The notes: generated by a model not told the origin, from the letters alone. Numbered from the stretch's first letter, positions 42,449 to 50,988 are shown. The stretch is 64,000 nucleotides of DNA from CAVYVZ01 sp963772065 (GCA_963772065.1 CAVYVZ010000009.1:248001-312000), one strand, 5' to 3'. Numbers and translations: made by a program.

Positions 42449-43021
42449 ATGAGTGTGCGCCGACGTCTGTCTTACCTAGCCGCTTGCCTGGTGATTGTGA
42501 TCGGGTTCGAGGCCTGCGCCAAGAAGGTGCCGCCACCGCCGCCGCCGCCGCCCGAGCCGCCTGCCGCGCCGGCCCCGCCGCCACCGCCTCCTCCTCCACC
42601 GCCGCCCCCGCCGCCGCCAGCGCCGAAGCCGCTGACCGAGGAGGAAATCTTCGCGAAGAAGTCACTCGACGAGCTCAATCGCGAGCGACCGCTCGCCGAC
42701 GTCCGCTTCGACTACGACGCGGCCACGCTCGACGAAGAGGACCGGTCGACGCTGCAGAAGAATGCCGAGTGGTTGAAGCGGTGGGCGTCCACGCGCGTGT
42801 CGATCGAGGGGCATTGCGACGCGCGCGGCACCAATGAGTACAACCTCGCGCTCGGTGAGCGGCGGGCCAACGCCGTAAGGGAATACCTCACGAGCCTCGG
42901 GGTCACCGGCGATCGGATGACCGGCGTCAGCAAGGGCGAGGAAACTCCGGTCTGTAAGGAAGAGGCCGAGTCCTGCTGGTCGCAGAACCGGCGCGGGACA
43001 TTCATCATTACGGCGAAGTGA
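42449..43021 (+). CDS. pal: Peptidoglycan-associated OmpA-family lipoprotein (Pal-like)
   Basis: 190 aa. Hydrophobic signal (LSYLAACLVIVIGFEACAKK) with a possible lipobox Cys, then two uninterrupted polyproline runs (8 and 15 residues), then an OmpA C-terminal domain: LADVRFDYDAATLDEEDRSTLQKNAEWLKR, VSIEGHCDARGTNEYNLALGERRANAVREYL, VSKGEETPVCKEEAESCWSQNRR. The D and R that bind diaminopimelate lie in GHCDARGTNEYN and ERRANAV. ATG 42449 has GAGGAG at good spacing. tolB and ybgF are absent nearby. Polyproline would need EF-P. Confidence 0.92.
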   Translation: MSVRRRLSYLAACLVIVIGFEACAKKVPPPPPPPPEPPAAPAPPPPPPPPPPPPPPPAPKPLTEEEIFAKKSLDELNRERPLADVRFDYDAATLDEEDRSTLQKNAEWLKRWASTRVSIEGHCDARGTNEYNLALGERRANAVREYLTSLGVTGDRMTGVSKGEETPVCKEEAESCWSQNRRGTFIITAK

Positions 43022-43028
43022 TTGGGGT

Positions 43029-43053
43029 GGGCGGGGCGTTAACAGCCCCGCCC
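43029..43053. terminator. GC hairpin between convergent pal and glutaredoxin genes
   Basis: Perfect 9-bp stem GGGCGGGGC/GCCCCGCCC with loop GTTAACA. No T-run on either strand; candidate bidirectional stop. Confidence 0.5.
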
Positions 43054-43075
43054 TACACTGTGGAAGATCCGCAGA

Positions 43076-43327
43076 TCACCTGCGCCCTCGCAGCTTCTGC
43101 TCCAGTTCCCTTTCCGTCAGGCGGTGCTTCGCCGCCTTCTTCCCTTCGATGAGCAGCACCGGTATCTCGAGCCCATAGCGATCCACGAGCGTGCGATCCG
43201 TCGAGATGTCCACGACGTCGAGCGTGAGCGGCACGCGCATCGCTACCGCCTCGATGACCTGCTTCATGTCATCGCAGAGATGACAACCCGGCTTGGAGTA
43301 GAGCGTCAGGCGCGGCGCGGCCGTCAT
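43076..43327 (-). CDS. Glutaredoxin-family (DUF836-like) protein
   Basis: 83 aa thioredoxin fold with redox motif C-x-x-C in YSKPGCHLCDDMKQVIEA, then DVVDISTDRTLVDRYGLEIPVLLIEGKKAAKHRLTERELEQKL carrying the cis-Pro in EIPVLL. Belongs to the short glutaredoxin-like DUF836 group. ATGA overlap with the pyrF stop places it last in the leftward pyrK-pyrD-pyrF message. Function in pyrimidine synthesis is not evident. Confidence 0.9.
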   Translation of the reverse strand: MTAAPRLTLYSKPGCHLCDDMKQVIEAVAMRVPLTLDVVDISTDRTLVDRYGLEIPVLLIEGKKAAKHRLTERELEQKLRGRR

Positions 43328-44037
43328 ACCGCCGCGAGCTCCGACGCGATCGCTTCAGCCGCAGCTCGCGGATCCCCTGCTGCAATGATCGGTCGTCCGA
43401 CGACGATGTAGCTCGCGCCGGCGCGGACGGCTTCGGCCGGCCCCATCGTGCGCGCCTGGTCGTTCCTCGCCTCGCCGGCGGATGCCCCGCGGATGCCGGG
43501 TGTGACGATGGTGAACGACGGACCGCATGCGAGCCGGATGGCCGCCGTTTCCTGTGGCGAGGCGACCACGCCATCGAGCCCCGCCTGCTTGGCGAGCCGG
43601 GCGAGCGCGAGCACCTGATCGATCACCGGACGCTCCACGCCAACCTGCTCGAGCGTCGCCTGGTCGATGCTCGTCAGCACCGTCACGGCGATCAGGACGG
43701 GCCGCGGCCGGCCAAGCCGCGCGGCGGCCTCGTGGCCGGCGCGCGCCGCAGCCTGCATCATCGGCGCGCCGCCGGCGGCGTGGACGTTGATCATCCAGGC
43801 CCCGGTCTGGACGGCGGCGTCCACGGACTGCGCAACCTGATTGGGGATGTCGTGGAACTTGAGGTCGAGGAACACACGATGCCCGGCATCCACCAGCCGC
43901 CGCACCAGCGAGGGCCCTTCGAGGGTGAAGAGCCGGCTGCCCACCTTGACGCCGCCCGCGACGCCGCGGAGCGCCGCCGCCAGCTGCAGCGCGCGCTCGC
44001 CGCTCTCGACGTCGAGCGCGACTAGGAGCTGATCCAC
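43324..44037 (-). CDS. pyrF: Orotidine 5'-phosphate decarboxylase PyrF
   Basis: Final step to UMP. 237 aa, group I. LLVALDVESGERALQLAAAL, catalytic charged cluster in VFLDLKFHDIPNQVAQSV, VTVLTSIDQATL, VVASPQETAAIR, IVTPGIRGASAGEARNDQARTMGPAEAVRAGASYIVVGRPI. The GTG at 44037 overlaps the pyrD end by 16 bases. Confidence 0.95.
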   Translation of the reverse strand: MDQLLVALDVESGERALQLAAALRGVAGGVKVGSRLFTLEGPSLVRRLVDAGHRVFLDLKFHDIPNQVAQSVDAAVQTGAWMINVHAAGGAPMMQAAARAGHEAAARLGRPRPVLIAVTVLTSIDQATLEQVGVERPVIDQVLALARLAKQAGLDGVVASPQETAAIRLACGPSFTIVTPGIRGASAGEARNDQARTMGPAEAVRAGASYIVVGRPIIAAGDPRAAAEAIASELAAV

Positions 44038-44963
44038 TGCTTCTCGCGCGCGCTCGTGTCGATCGTGCCCACGAGATCGACGATGCGAGCGATGTTGTGC
44101 CGCTCCATGTAGTGCTCGATGCCCGTGAGCAGCTTGGCCCAGATGAACGGGTCGACGAAGTTCGCCGTGCCGACCTGCACCGCGTTGGCTCCGGCGATGA
44201 TGAACTCCAACGCGTCGGAGGCGGTGGCGATGCCTCCCATGCCGATGATCGGAATCTTCACCGCGCGGCGGCACTCGTAAACCATGCGGATCGCAATGGG
44301 CCGGATCGCCGGTCCGCTCAGGCCGCCGACGATGTTCGACAGTCGGGGGCGCCGGGTTTCCACGTCGATGGCCATGGCGAGAAACGTGTTCACGAGCGAC
44401 ACGGCATCCGCTCCCGCCTCCTCGGCCTTTCGCGCGAAGCTGGCCACATCGGTGACGTTCGGCGTGAGCTTCGGGATGACCGGCAGCGGCGTCACCTTGC
44501 GGACGGCGCTGACGACATCGAACGTGCCGGGCAGGCTGCAGCCGAACGTGATGCCGCCTTCCTTGATGTTCGGGCAGGAGATGTTCAGCTCGAGCGCGGC
44601 GACGCCCTCGGCGTCCGACAGCACTCTCGCCAGCTCGACGTACTCGTCGATCGTGCTGCCGCAGATGTTGACGATGACGGTTGCGCGCAGGTCGCGCAGC
44701 TCGGGAAGCTTCTCGCGGATGAACCGGTGAACCCCGATGCCCTGCAGCCCGATGGCGTTGAGCATGCCCGCGGGCGTTTCGACGATCCGCTCGGGCGGGT
44801 GGCCCTCGCGCTCCGTCAGGAAGAGCCCTTTGACGGCGACGCCGCCGAGCGATGACAGGTCGACCGCGTGCGCGTACTCGACGCCATATCCGAAGCAGCC
44901 GCTGGCGGCAATCAGCGGGTTGGCGAGGCGAAGCGAGCCGATCTGAACTGAAAGGTCCGGCAC
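44022..44963 (-). CDS. pyrD: Dihydroorotate dehydrogenase catalytic subunit PyrD (class 1B)
   Basis: 313 aa FMN barrel oxidising dihydroorotate. LRLANPLIAASGCFGYGVEYAH, KGLFLTEREGHPPERIVETPAGMLNAIGLQ, ELNISCPNIKEGGITFGC (catalytic Cys), PKLTPNVTD, LVNTFLAMAIDVETRRP, GGLSGPAIRPIAIRMVYE, GMGGIATASDALEFI. Class 1B, needing PyrK, whose gene ends one base upstream. Confidence 0.96.
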   Translation of the reverse strand: MPDLSVQIGSLRLANPLIAASGCFGYGVEYAHAVDLSSLGGVAVKGLFLTEREGHPPERIVETPAGMLNAIGLQGIGVHRFIREKLPELRDLRATVIVNICGSTIDEYVELARVLSDAEGVAALELNISCPNIKEGGITFGCSLPGTFDVVSAVRKVTPLPVIPKLTPNVTDVASFARKAEEAGADAVSLVNTFLAMAIDVETRRPRLSNIVGGLSGPAIRPIAIRMVYECRRAVKIPIIGMGGIATASDALEFIIAGANAVQVGTANFVDPFIWAKLLTGIEHYMERHNIARIVDLVGTIDTSAREKQWISS

Positions 44964-44964
44964 C

Positions 44965-45783
44965 TCAGTCCCACACGATGTCGGCGCCGTCGAATACGGG
45001 GCCGTTGAGGCACGAGCGCACGAAATGGTGTCCGCCCTTGCCGTTCCGCACCGGGATGACGCAGCTGTAGCAGCCGCCCAGGCCGCACCCCATCACGCGT
45101 TCGACGGACACCTGCGACCGGCGGCCGTACCGGTGCGCCAGCGCCGCCACCGCCTCGAGCATCGGCTCGGGGCCGCACGCGTAGATCATCACGTTGCGCC
45201 GCGCATCCGCGCGAGCCGCCTGCAGCTCGCGCTCGAGCGGGGTCGTGACGCGCCCGTGGTCGCCGCGGCTGCCGTCTTCGGTGGCGAATACGAGCCGAAG
45301 GTCGGGACGCTCGAACCAGTCCGCGTAGAAGAGCTCGGCGGCGGAGCGCGCCCCGTAGAACAGCGTCATCTGCGTGCCGTGCGCCCGCAGCGCCATGGTC
45401 AGCGTCGCGAACGGCGCCAGCCCGACGCCGCCAGCCACCATCCAGGCCTCCGATGGAGGATCGACGAGCTCGAACGAACGTCCGAGCGGCCCGAGGCACG
45501 AGACGACGTCGCCCTCGACGAGGTCGTAGAGCATCGCCGTGGTCACGCCGATCCGTTTGCTCAGAAGCGAGAGGCCGACAACCTGTGCGCGATCGTCGTA
45601 CAACATTTCGAACACGGAGAACGGACGGCGCAGGAGCGGATCCGAGCCGCGCCCGGCCTTGACCATCACGAACTGTCCGGGCTGCGTGGCGGCAGCGATG
45701 TCGGGAGCGGCGAGCTCGACGACGTTGTAGTCCTTCGAGAGGCGGGTATTGCGAATGACTCTCGCCTCGATGTCGACGACCAT
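44965..45783 (-). CDS. pyrK: Dihydroorotate dehydrogenase electron transfer subunit PyrK
   Basis: 272 aa. FAD domain with PLLRRPFSVFEM, NAD domain with VAGGVGLAPFATLTMAL and IYACGPEPMLEAV, and a C-terminal 2Fe-2S site: CGLGGCYSCVIPV with the fourth Cys in VRSCLNGPVF. Passes electrons from PyrD to NAD. First gene of the leftward pyr message; divergent from pyrR with about 155 bases between starts. Confidence 0.95.
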   Translation of the reverse strand: MVVDIEARVIRNTRLSKDYNVVELAAPDIAAATQPGQFVMVKAGRGSDPLLRRPFSVFEMLYDDRAQVVGLSLLSKRIGVTTAMLYDLVEGDVVSCLGPLGRSFELVDPPSEAWMVAGGVGLAPFATLTMALRAHGTQMTLFYGARSAAELFYADWFERPDLRLVFATEDGSRGDHGRVTTPLERELQAARADARRNVMIYACGPEPMLEAVAALAHRYGRRSQVSVERVMGCGLGGCYSCVIPVRNGKGGHHFVRSCLNGPVFDGADIVWD

Positions 45784-45836
45784 CGTACGGAGTATATGCG
45801 TATAGCCGATTCAGATGTCGAGCCAGTGAACCCGCT

Positions 45837-45867
45837 GTGACAAGGGCAGTCACAGGAGTGGTATAGT
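45837..45867 (+). promoter_or_regulatory. Putative promoter of the pyrR-pyrB-pyrC operon
   Basis: GTGACA (45837-45842), 19-base spacer, TATAGT (45862-45867). A start near 45874 would begin the transcript just at the PyrR-type RNA element. Confidence 0.45.
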
Positions 45868-45870
45868 TAT

Positions 45871-45910
45871 TCGACTCTTTAACTGCGGGCCTGAGAGCCC
45901 GCGAAGAGGT
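45871..45910 (+). promoter_or_regulatory. PyrR-binding RNA element in the pyrR leader
   Basis: Hairpin with perfect 6-bp stem GCGGGC/GCCCGC and hexaloop CUGAGA, which fits the conserved CNGNGA loop bound by PyrR. It is preceded by CUUUAACU and followed by purine-rich GAAGAGG, both as in known PyrR-binding loops. No terminator follows. The element lies 37 bases before the ATG, so repression at translation start or partial termination is likely. Confidence 0.7.
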
Positions 45911-45938
45911 GCCGAATGAAGTATCACGGAGCATCCGC

Positions 45939-46481
45939 ATGCCAGTAGTCATGGATGCGGATCGCATTGCCCGGTCCCTCACCCGCATCGCCCACGAGAT
46001 CGTTGAGCGCAACAAAGGCGTCGATGGCGTCGCGCTGGTCGGGATCCGTACGCGCGGCGTGCCGATCGCACGGCGCGTGGCGCGCACGCTCAAGGAAATC
46101 ACCGGCGACGAGGTGCCGACGGGCGCGCTCGACATCACGCTGTACCGCGACGACCTGATGCGGCATGCGGTGGGCCCCCAGCCCGTCGTGCGCAGCACCG
46201 AGATCACCTTCTCGATCGACGATCGCAAGATCATCCTCGTCGACGACGTCCTCTACACGGGCCGCACGATCCGGGCGGCGCTCGACGCGCTCATCGACTT
46301 CGGCAGGCCCAAGGCCATTCAGCTCATCTGCCTCGTGGATCGCGGCCATCGGGAGCTGCCGATCAAAGCCGACTACGTGGGCAAGAACCTGCCGACGTCG
46401 CTCAGCGAGAGCGTGCAGGTCAAGCTGCTGGAAATCGACGGGAACGACGAGGTGATTCTGCAGCAGGAGGCTCAGGCATGA
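45939..46481 (+). CDS. pyrR: PyrR bifunctional pyrimidine regulator / uracil phosphoribosyltransferase
   Basis: 180 aa. VVMDADRIARSLTRIAHEIVERN, LVGIRTRGVPIARRVA, the PRPP loop IILVDDVLYTGRTIRAALDAL, LVDRGHRELPIKADYVGKNLPTS, VKLLEIDGNDEVIL. Binds pyr leader RNA when UMP/UTP are high; also converts uracil to UMP. ATG 45939 has GGAG seven bases upstream; a GTG at 45909 is in frame but lies in the RNA element. Overlaps pyrB as ATGA. Confidence 0.95.
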   Translation: MPVVMDADRIARSLTRIAHEIVERNKGVDGVALVGIRTRGVPIARRVARTLKEITGDEVPTGALDITLYRDDLMRHAVGPQPVVRSTEITFSIDDRKIILVDDVLYTGRTIRAALDALIDFGRPKAIQLICLVDRGHRELPIKADYVGKNLPTSLSESVQVKLLEIDGNDEVILQQEAQA

Positions 46482-47449
46482 AGACGACCACCGAAGCGCC
46501 GCCTGCGATCACCTCGCTCCGGAGCAAGGATCTGCTCGGGATCGCGGATCTGTCGCCCGACGAGATCAACCTGATTCTCGATACCGCGGACGCGATGAAG
46601 GAGATCGGCTCGCGGCCCATCAAGAAGGTGCCGGCGCTGCGCGGCAAGACGGTCGTCAACCTGTTCTTCGAGCCGAGCACGCGCACGCGGACCTCGTTCG
46701 AGATCGCCGAGAAGCGGTTGAGCGCCGACACGCTGAGCATCGCCGTCGCCTCGTCGAGCGTGGTCAAGGGCGAAACGCTCGCCGACACGGCGATGAACCT
46801 CGAGGCGATGCAGCCCGACATGATCGTGCTGCGCCACGCCTCGTCGGGCGCCTGTCATCTGCTCTCGCGGATCTGCAAGTCGGCCATCATCAACGCCGGC
46901 GACGGCATGCACGAGCACCCGACGCAGGCGCTGCTCGATGCGTTCACAATCCGCGAGCGCAAGAAGCGCGTCGCCGGCCTGAAGGTGGCGATCGTCGGCG
47001 ACCTGCTCCACAGCCGCGTGCTCCGTTCGAACATCCACCTCCTCACGAAGCTTGGCGCCGAGGTCTGGGTGTGCGGACCACCGACACTCTTTCCCGCCGA
47101 CATCGCGCGGTTCGGCGTGAAGGCGACGAGCCGCGTCGAGGAGGCCGTCGAGGACGCGGACGTCATCATGATGCTGCGCATACAGCTCGAGCGGATGGAG
47201 GGGGCGTTCTTCCCGTCGCTCCGCGAGTACTTCAACGTGTTTGGCATGACGGAGGCGCGCGTCGGACGCGCCAAGCCCGACGCCATCATCATGCATCCCG
47301 GACCGATGAATCGCGGCGTCGAGATTGCGTCGGAGGTGGCGGACGGTCCTTATTCGGTGATTCTCGACCAGGTTGCCAACGGCGTCGCCGTGCGCATGGC
47401 TGTGCTGTACCTGCTGGCGGGCGGAGCGGAACATGAAGCAGCTGCTTAA
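46478..47449 (+). CDS. pyrB: Aspartate carbamoyltransferase catalytic subunit PyrB
   Basis: Makes carbamoyl-aspartate. 323 aa. Carbamoyl-phosphate motif FFEPSTRTRTSFEIAEKRL, SVVKGETLADTAMNLEAM, VLRHASSGACHLLSRI, INAGDGMHEHPTQALLDAFTI, VAIVGDLLHSRVLRSNIHLL and HPGPMNRGVEI. Internal 17-base overlap with pyrC. No pyrI regulatory gene nearby, so probably class with dihydroorotase association. Confidence 0.96.
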   Translation: MKTTTEAPPAITSLRSKDLLGIADLSPDEINLILDTADAMKEIGSRPIKKVPALRGKTVVNLFFEPSTRTRTSFEIAEKRLSADTLSIAVASSSVVKGETLADTAMNLEAMQPDMIVLRHASSGACHLLSRICKSAIINAGDGMHEHPTQALLDAFTIRERKKRVAGLKVAIVGDLLHSRVLRSNIHLLTKLGAEVWVCGPPTLFPADIARFGVKATSRVEEAVEDADVIMMLRIQLERMEGAFFPSLREYFNVFGMTEARVGRAKPDAIIMHPGPMNRGVEIASEVADGPYSVILDQVANGVAVRMAVLYLLAGGAEHEAAA

Positions 47450-48743
47450 GGGAGGGCGCGTCGTGGATCCCGCCAACGGGATCGACGGCACGCTCGACAT
47501 ACTGATCGAAGGCGGCCGCATCGCGCGCGTCGGGCGGAGCCTGCCGGTGGACGCCGCGGAGGTCATGGAGATTCCCGCGGGTCTCGTCGTGTGCCCCGGG
47601 TTCATCGACATGCACGTCCACCTGCGCGAGCCGGGGCAGGAGCACAAGGAAACGGTGGCCACCGGCACGGCGTCCGCCGTGGCCGGCGGGTTCACCGCCG
47701 TGGCCTGCATGCCCAACACGGATCCGATCAACGACGACGCGAACGTGACGACCTACATCGTCAACAAGGCGAAGGAAGCCGCGCTGGCGCGCGTGTATCC
47801 GATTGGCGCCGTGTCACGCGGCTCGAAGGGCGAGCTGCTGTCGGACATCGCGGAGCTGAAGGCGGCCGGCTGTGTGGCGCTCTCGGACGACGGCCGGCCC
47901 GTGGCGACGGCGCTGCTGATGCGCCGCGCGCTCGAGTACGCCGCCATGTTCGGCATGCCGGTGATCGATCACTGTGAAGACCAGTCGCTCAAGGGGGACG
48001 GCGTGGCACACGAGGGCTATCAGGCCGCCACGCTCGGGCTGCGCGGCATCCCCGGCGCCGCCGAGGCCATCATGATCGAGCGCGACGTCCTGTGCAGCGA
48101 GATCACCAGCGGGGCGGTGCACGTGGCGCACATGAGCGCGCGCGCGTCGCTGCGTGCTGTCCGCAAGGGGAAGGAGGCCGGCGTGAAGGTGACGTGCGAG
48201 GTGACGCCGCATCACTTCACCCTCACCGACGACGCGCTCGCATCCCCGGTGGCTTACGACACGAATGTGAAGATGAACCCGCCGCTCCGGGAGGCCGCCG
48301 ACCGCGACGCGATGCTGCAGGGGATCGCCGACGGGACCATCGACGCGATTGCCAGCGACCACGCGCCGCACCACTACGACGAGAAGAAAGTGGAGTTCGA
48401 CCGCGCGCCGTTCGGCATCGTCGGCCTGGAGACGGCCGTGTCGTTGTCCCTCGATCGGCTCGTGCACACCGGCCTCATCCGGCTGTCGCGCCTCGTCGAG
48501 CTCCTGTCGGTGAACCCCGCGCGCATCCTGCGCGTGCCCGGCGGCACATTGGCCGAGGGCGCGCCGGCGGACATCACCATTCTGGCGCCGGACCTCAAGG
48601 TCCGCGTCGAGGCGGCGAAGATGCGCAGCCGATCGAAGAACACGCCGTTCGACGGCTGGGAGCTGAGAGGCGGAGTGGCTGCAACGATCGTGGGCGGGCG
48701 AACGCTCTACATGAACGACGCCGTCGTCGCGCGAGGCCTTTAG
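47433..48743 (+). CDS. pyrC: Dihydroorotase PyrC
   Basis: 436 aa, class I amidohydrolase closing carbamoyl-aspartate to dihydroorotate. Zinc HxH in FIDMHVHLREPGQEHKETVATGT, CMPNTDPINDDA, IGAVSRGSKGE, DHCEDQSL, HVAHMSARASLRAVRKGKEAG, TCEVTPHHFTL, ASDHAPHHYDEKKVEFDRAPFGIVGLET. ATG 47433 starts inside the pyrB end. An active catalytic site is retained (DHAP), so it is not the inactive PyrB partner type. Confidence 0.96.
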   Translation: MKQLLKGGRVVDPANGIDGTLDILIEGGRIARVGRSLPVDAAEVMEIPAGLVVCPGFIDMHVHLREPGQEHKETVATGTASAVAGGFTAVACMPNTDPINDDANVTTYIVNKAKEAALARVYPIGAVSRGSKGELLSDIAELKAAGCVALSDDGRPVATALLMRRALEYAAMFGMPVIDHCEDQSLKGDGVAHEGYQAATLGLRGIPGAAEAIMIERDVLCSEITSGAVHVAHMSARASLRAVRKGKEAGVKVTCEVTPHHFTLTDDALASPVAYDTNVKMNPPLREAADRDAMLQGIADGTIDAIASDHAPHHYDEKKVEFDRAPFGIVGLETAVSLSLDRLVHTGLIRLSRLVELLSVNPARILRVPGGTLAEGAPADITILAPDLKVRVEAAKMRSRSKNTPFDGWELRGGVAATIVGGRTLYMNDAVVARGL

Positions 48744-48759
48744 CTCCCGAGACCAAATC

Positions 48760-49386
48760 ATGCTGATGACACGACAGGACGAAATCCGCGAAAAGGCCCT
48801 GCAGGACCTGCAGCAGTACGAAGTGCTCATGCTCAACGGGCACTTCGACTTCGGCAACGGTTATCACGGGCGCGCCTACCTCAACCCGCACCAGCTCTTT
48901 CGATACCCGTCGACGATCTGGAGGTTTGCTCAGGACCTGCTCGACATCGTTCCCGCCGCCATTCTCGAGACCACGGAAGTCGTGGCCGGTCCCGTGACCG
49001 GCGGCGCGCTGCTGGCGCATACCATGGCCGGCCTGCTCGACAGCCGGCGCGATCTGCGGCGTCCGCCCACGATGTTCGCGCCCTTCGCCGACGATGGCCG
49101 TGGCGGGCACTCGCTGAGCAACTTCTACCGCCGGCAGGTGGCGGGCAAACGCGTGCTGCTCGCCGATGACGTGCGGAACACCGGCCGCACGTTCGCCGAA
49201 TGCGCCGCGCTCGTGCGAGACGCAGGCGGGACCGTCGTCGCCACGTGTGAGATCTACGATCGGCTCGAGGCCGAGGTCGAGATCGGCGTGCCGAACTTCG
49301 CGCTCGCGGGCTACCGCGCGCCCGAGAACTACAAGGCCGAGTCGTGCCCGCTGTGTCAGGCCGGAACGCCCATCAACTCGTTCTGA
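48760..49386 (+). CDS. Orotate-phosphoribosyltransferase-like protein
   Basis: 208 aa type I PRTase. Substrate-side FGNGYHGRAYLNPHQLFRYPST, VAGPVTGGALLAHTMAGLLDSR, PRPP loop VLLADDVRNTGRTFAECAALV and C-terminal YKAESCPLCQAGTPI typical of orotate PRTases. It sits last in the pyr operon but a second, canonical pyrE is at 54.8 kb. The PRPP loop has DDVRNTGRT instead of EDVVTTGGST, so it may serve another base or a regulatory purpose. The frame overlaps the next gene. Confidence 0.85.
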   Translation: MLMTRQDEIREKALQDLQQYEVLMLNGHFDFGNGYHGRAYLNPHQLFRYPSTIWRFAQDLLDIVPAAILETTEVVAGPVTGGALLAHTMAGLLDSRRDLRRPPTMFAPFADDGRGGHSLSNFYRRQVAGKRVLLADDVRNTGRTFAECAALVRDAGGTVVATCEIYDRLEAEVEIGVPNFALAGYRAPENYKAESCPLCQAGTPINSF

Positions 49387-50228
49387 TCCGGGATCCGCTC
49401 GAGGGCCTGTACCGCACGTTCGACCACCTCGACTCTGCCGCCGACCCGGTTCATATCGTCCGCCGTTTCCGCCCGCCCGAGGATCGCGAGGTCGTCGGCT
49501 TCTGCGCCGCGGCGCTGGCCTTCGGCCGCGTGGCCAGCGTGCTGCAGTCGATCGAAGCGTTGCTGCGGATCATGGGCCCCGCCCCCGCCGCGTTCGTGCG
49601 CGGATTCGATCCGGCGCGCGACGCGCCTGCGCTCCGGCCGCTGGTGCATCGGTGGATCCGCGGCGTCGACCTCGCGGCGCTGATGATCATCCTCCAGCGC
49701 ATGCTGCGGGACTCGGGGTCGATCGAGAGCTTCTTCCTCGCGGGCGACGATCCGGCGACACCGGACATCGGCCCGGCGCTCGACGCGTTCTCCGTTCGGG
49801 CGATGGAGACGGATCTCCGTCCCGCGTATGGCCGCATGCCGAAGCGGCCCGGCGTCTGCTACTTCTTTCCGCGGCCGTCGGCCGGGAGCGCGTGCAAGCG
49901 CCTCAATCTGTTCCTGCGGTGGATGGTCCGCAAGGACGCGATCGACCTTGGCGTCTGGACGAAGCTCTCGCCGTCGCGGCTGGTGATTCCCCTCGACACG
50001 CACGTGATCCGAGTCGGCCGTTGCCTGAGGCTGACGAAATACATGAGCCCGGGATGGAAAATGGCGTCGGACGTCACCGCCTCGCTGCGAGCGCTCGATC
50101 CGGCCGACCCCGTGCGTTACGATTTCTCGCTGTGCCACATCGGGATGATGAACGCCTGTGGTTACGCGCGATCGCAGAAGGACACGCAGTGTCCGCTGCG
50201 GGGCGTGTGCCGGCCGCGGGGGCGTTGA
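49344..50228 (+). CDS. TIGR02757/DUF2400 family protein
   Basis: About 294 aa. LIRDPLEGLYRTFDHLDSAADPVHIVRRFRPPEDREVVGFCAAALAFGR, SACKRLNLFLRWMVRKDAIDLGVWT, LVIPLDTHVIRVGRCLRLT and C-terminal CHIGMMNACGYARSQKDTQCPLRGVC. The LDTHVIRV motif and terminal cysteines resemble HhH-GPD DNA glycosylases (compare VDTHVHRI of Nth above), suggesting a DNA-repair-like fold; function not established. Start uncertain: GTG 49344 or 49353, both inside the preceding gene. Confidence 0.85.
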   Translation: MPAVSGRNAHQLVLIRDPLEGLYRTFDHLDSAADPVHIVRRFRPPEDREVVGFCAAALAFGRVASVLQSIEALLRIMGPAPAAFVRGFDPARDAPALRPLVHRWIRGVDLAALMIILQRMLRDSGSIESFFLAGDDPATPDIGPALDAFSVRAMETDLRPAYGRMPKRPGVCYFFPRPSAGSACKRLNLFLRWMVRKDAIDLGVWTKLSPSRLVIPLDTHVIRVGRCLRLTKYMSPGWKMASDVTASLRALDPADPVRYDFSLCHIGMMNACGYARSQKDTQCPLRGVCRPRGR

Positions 50229-50229
50229 G

Positions 50230-50988
50230 ATGAACACGGCAGCCTATCTCGAGCGCATCAACTATCGCGGGTCGTTGAGGCCCACCGCCGACACGCTCCG
50301 GAAGCTGCAGGTTGCACACCTGCTGTCGGTTCCATTCGAGAACCTGAGCATCCACGCGGGCGAGCCGATCGTGCTGGAGGACGAGCCGCTCTTCGAGAAG
50401 GTCGTCGTGCGCCGGCGGGGAGGATTCTGCTATGAGCTGAATGGCCTCTTCGCCTGCCTGCTGCGTGCGCTCGGCTTCCGCGTCACGATGCTCGCGGCGG
50501 AGGTGATGAACGCAGACGGGGAATGGGGGCTGCCGTTCGATCACATGGCGCTGCTCGTGACGCTCCAGGATCGATGGCTCGTGGACGTCGGATTCGGCGA
50601 CTCGTTCATCGAGCCGCTCAAGTTCGAGATGCACGCGGAGCAGGCGCAGGGCCGCTATCTCTATCGGCTCGATCCGGAAGGGGCCCGCTTCATGGTGATG
50701 CGGAGCCACGAGGACGCGCCCTGGAAGCCGCAGTACCGCTTCGACCTGACGCCCTGCGAATATGCCGACTATGCGGAGATGTGCCGCTATCACCAGACGT
50801 CTCCCGACTCGCACTTCACGCGCGGCCGCATCTGTTCCATGGCCACGCGCGAAGGACGCGTGACGATCAGCGGCACGCGCCTGATCGTGAGGACGGATGA
50901 CTGGCGGCAGGAGTGGGAGCTGCCGGGCGAGGACGACTACGTCGACGCGCTTCGCGACCGCTTCGGGATCGTGATGACCGCGGCGTAG
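50230..50988 (+). CDS. Arylamine N-acetyltransferase (NAT)
   Basis: 252 aa. Transfers acetyl from CoA to arylamines through a Cys-His-Asp triad: Cys in VVRRRGGFCYELNGLF (~69), His in LPFDHMALLV (~107) and Asp in LVDVGFGDSF (~122). N-terminal AYLERINYRGSLRPTADTLRKLQVAHLLSVPFENLSIH is typical. Starts one base after the DUF2400 stop. Ends in a 52-base overlap with the convergent glycosyltransferase gene. Confidence 0.95.
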   Translation: MNTAAYLERINYRGSLRPTADTLRKLQVAHLLSVPFENLSIHAGEPIVLEDEPLFEKVVVRRRGGFCYELNGLFACLLRALGFRVTMLAAEVMNADGEWGLPFDHMALLVTLQDRWLVDVGFGDSFIEPLKFEMHAEQAQGRYLYRLDPEGARFMVMRSHEDAPWKPQYRFDLTPCEYADYAEMCRYHQTSPDSHFTRGRICSMATREGRVTISGTRLIVRTDDWRQEWELPGEDDYVDALRDRFGIVMTAA

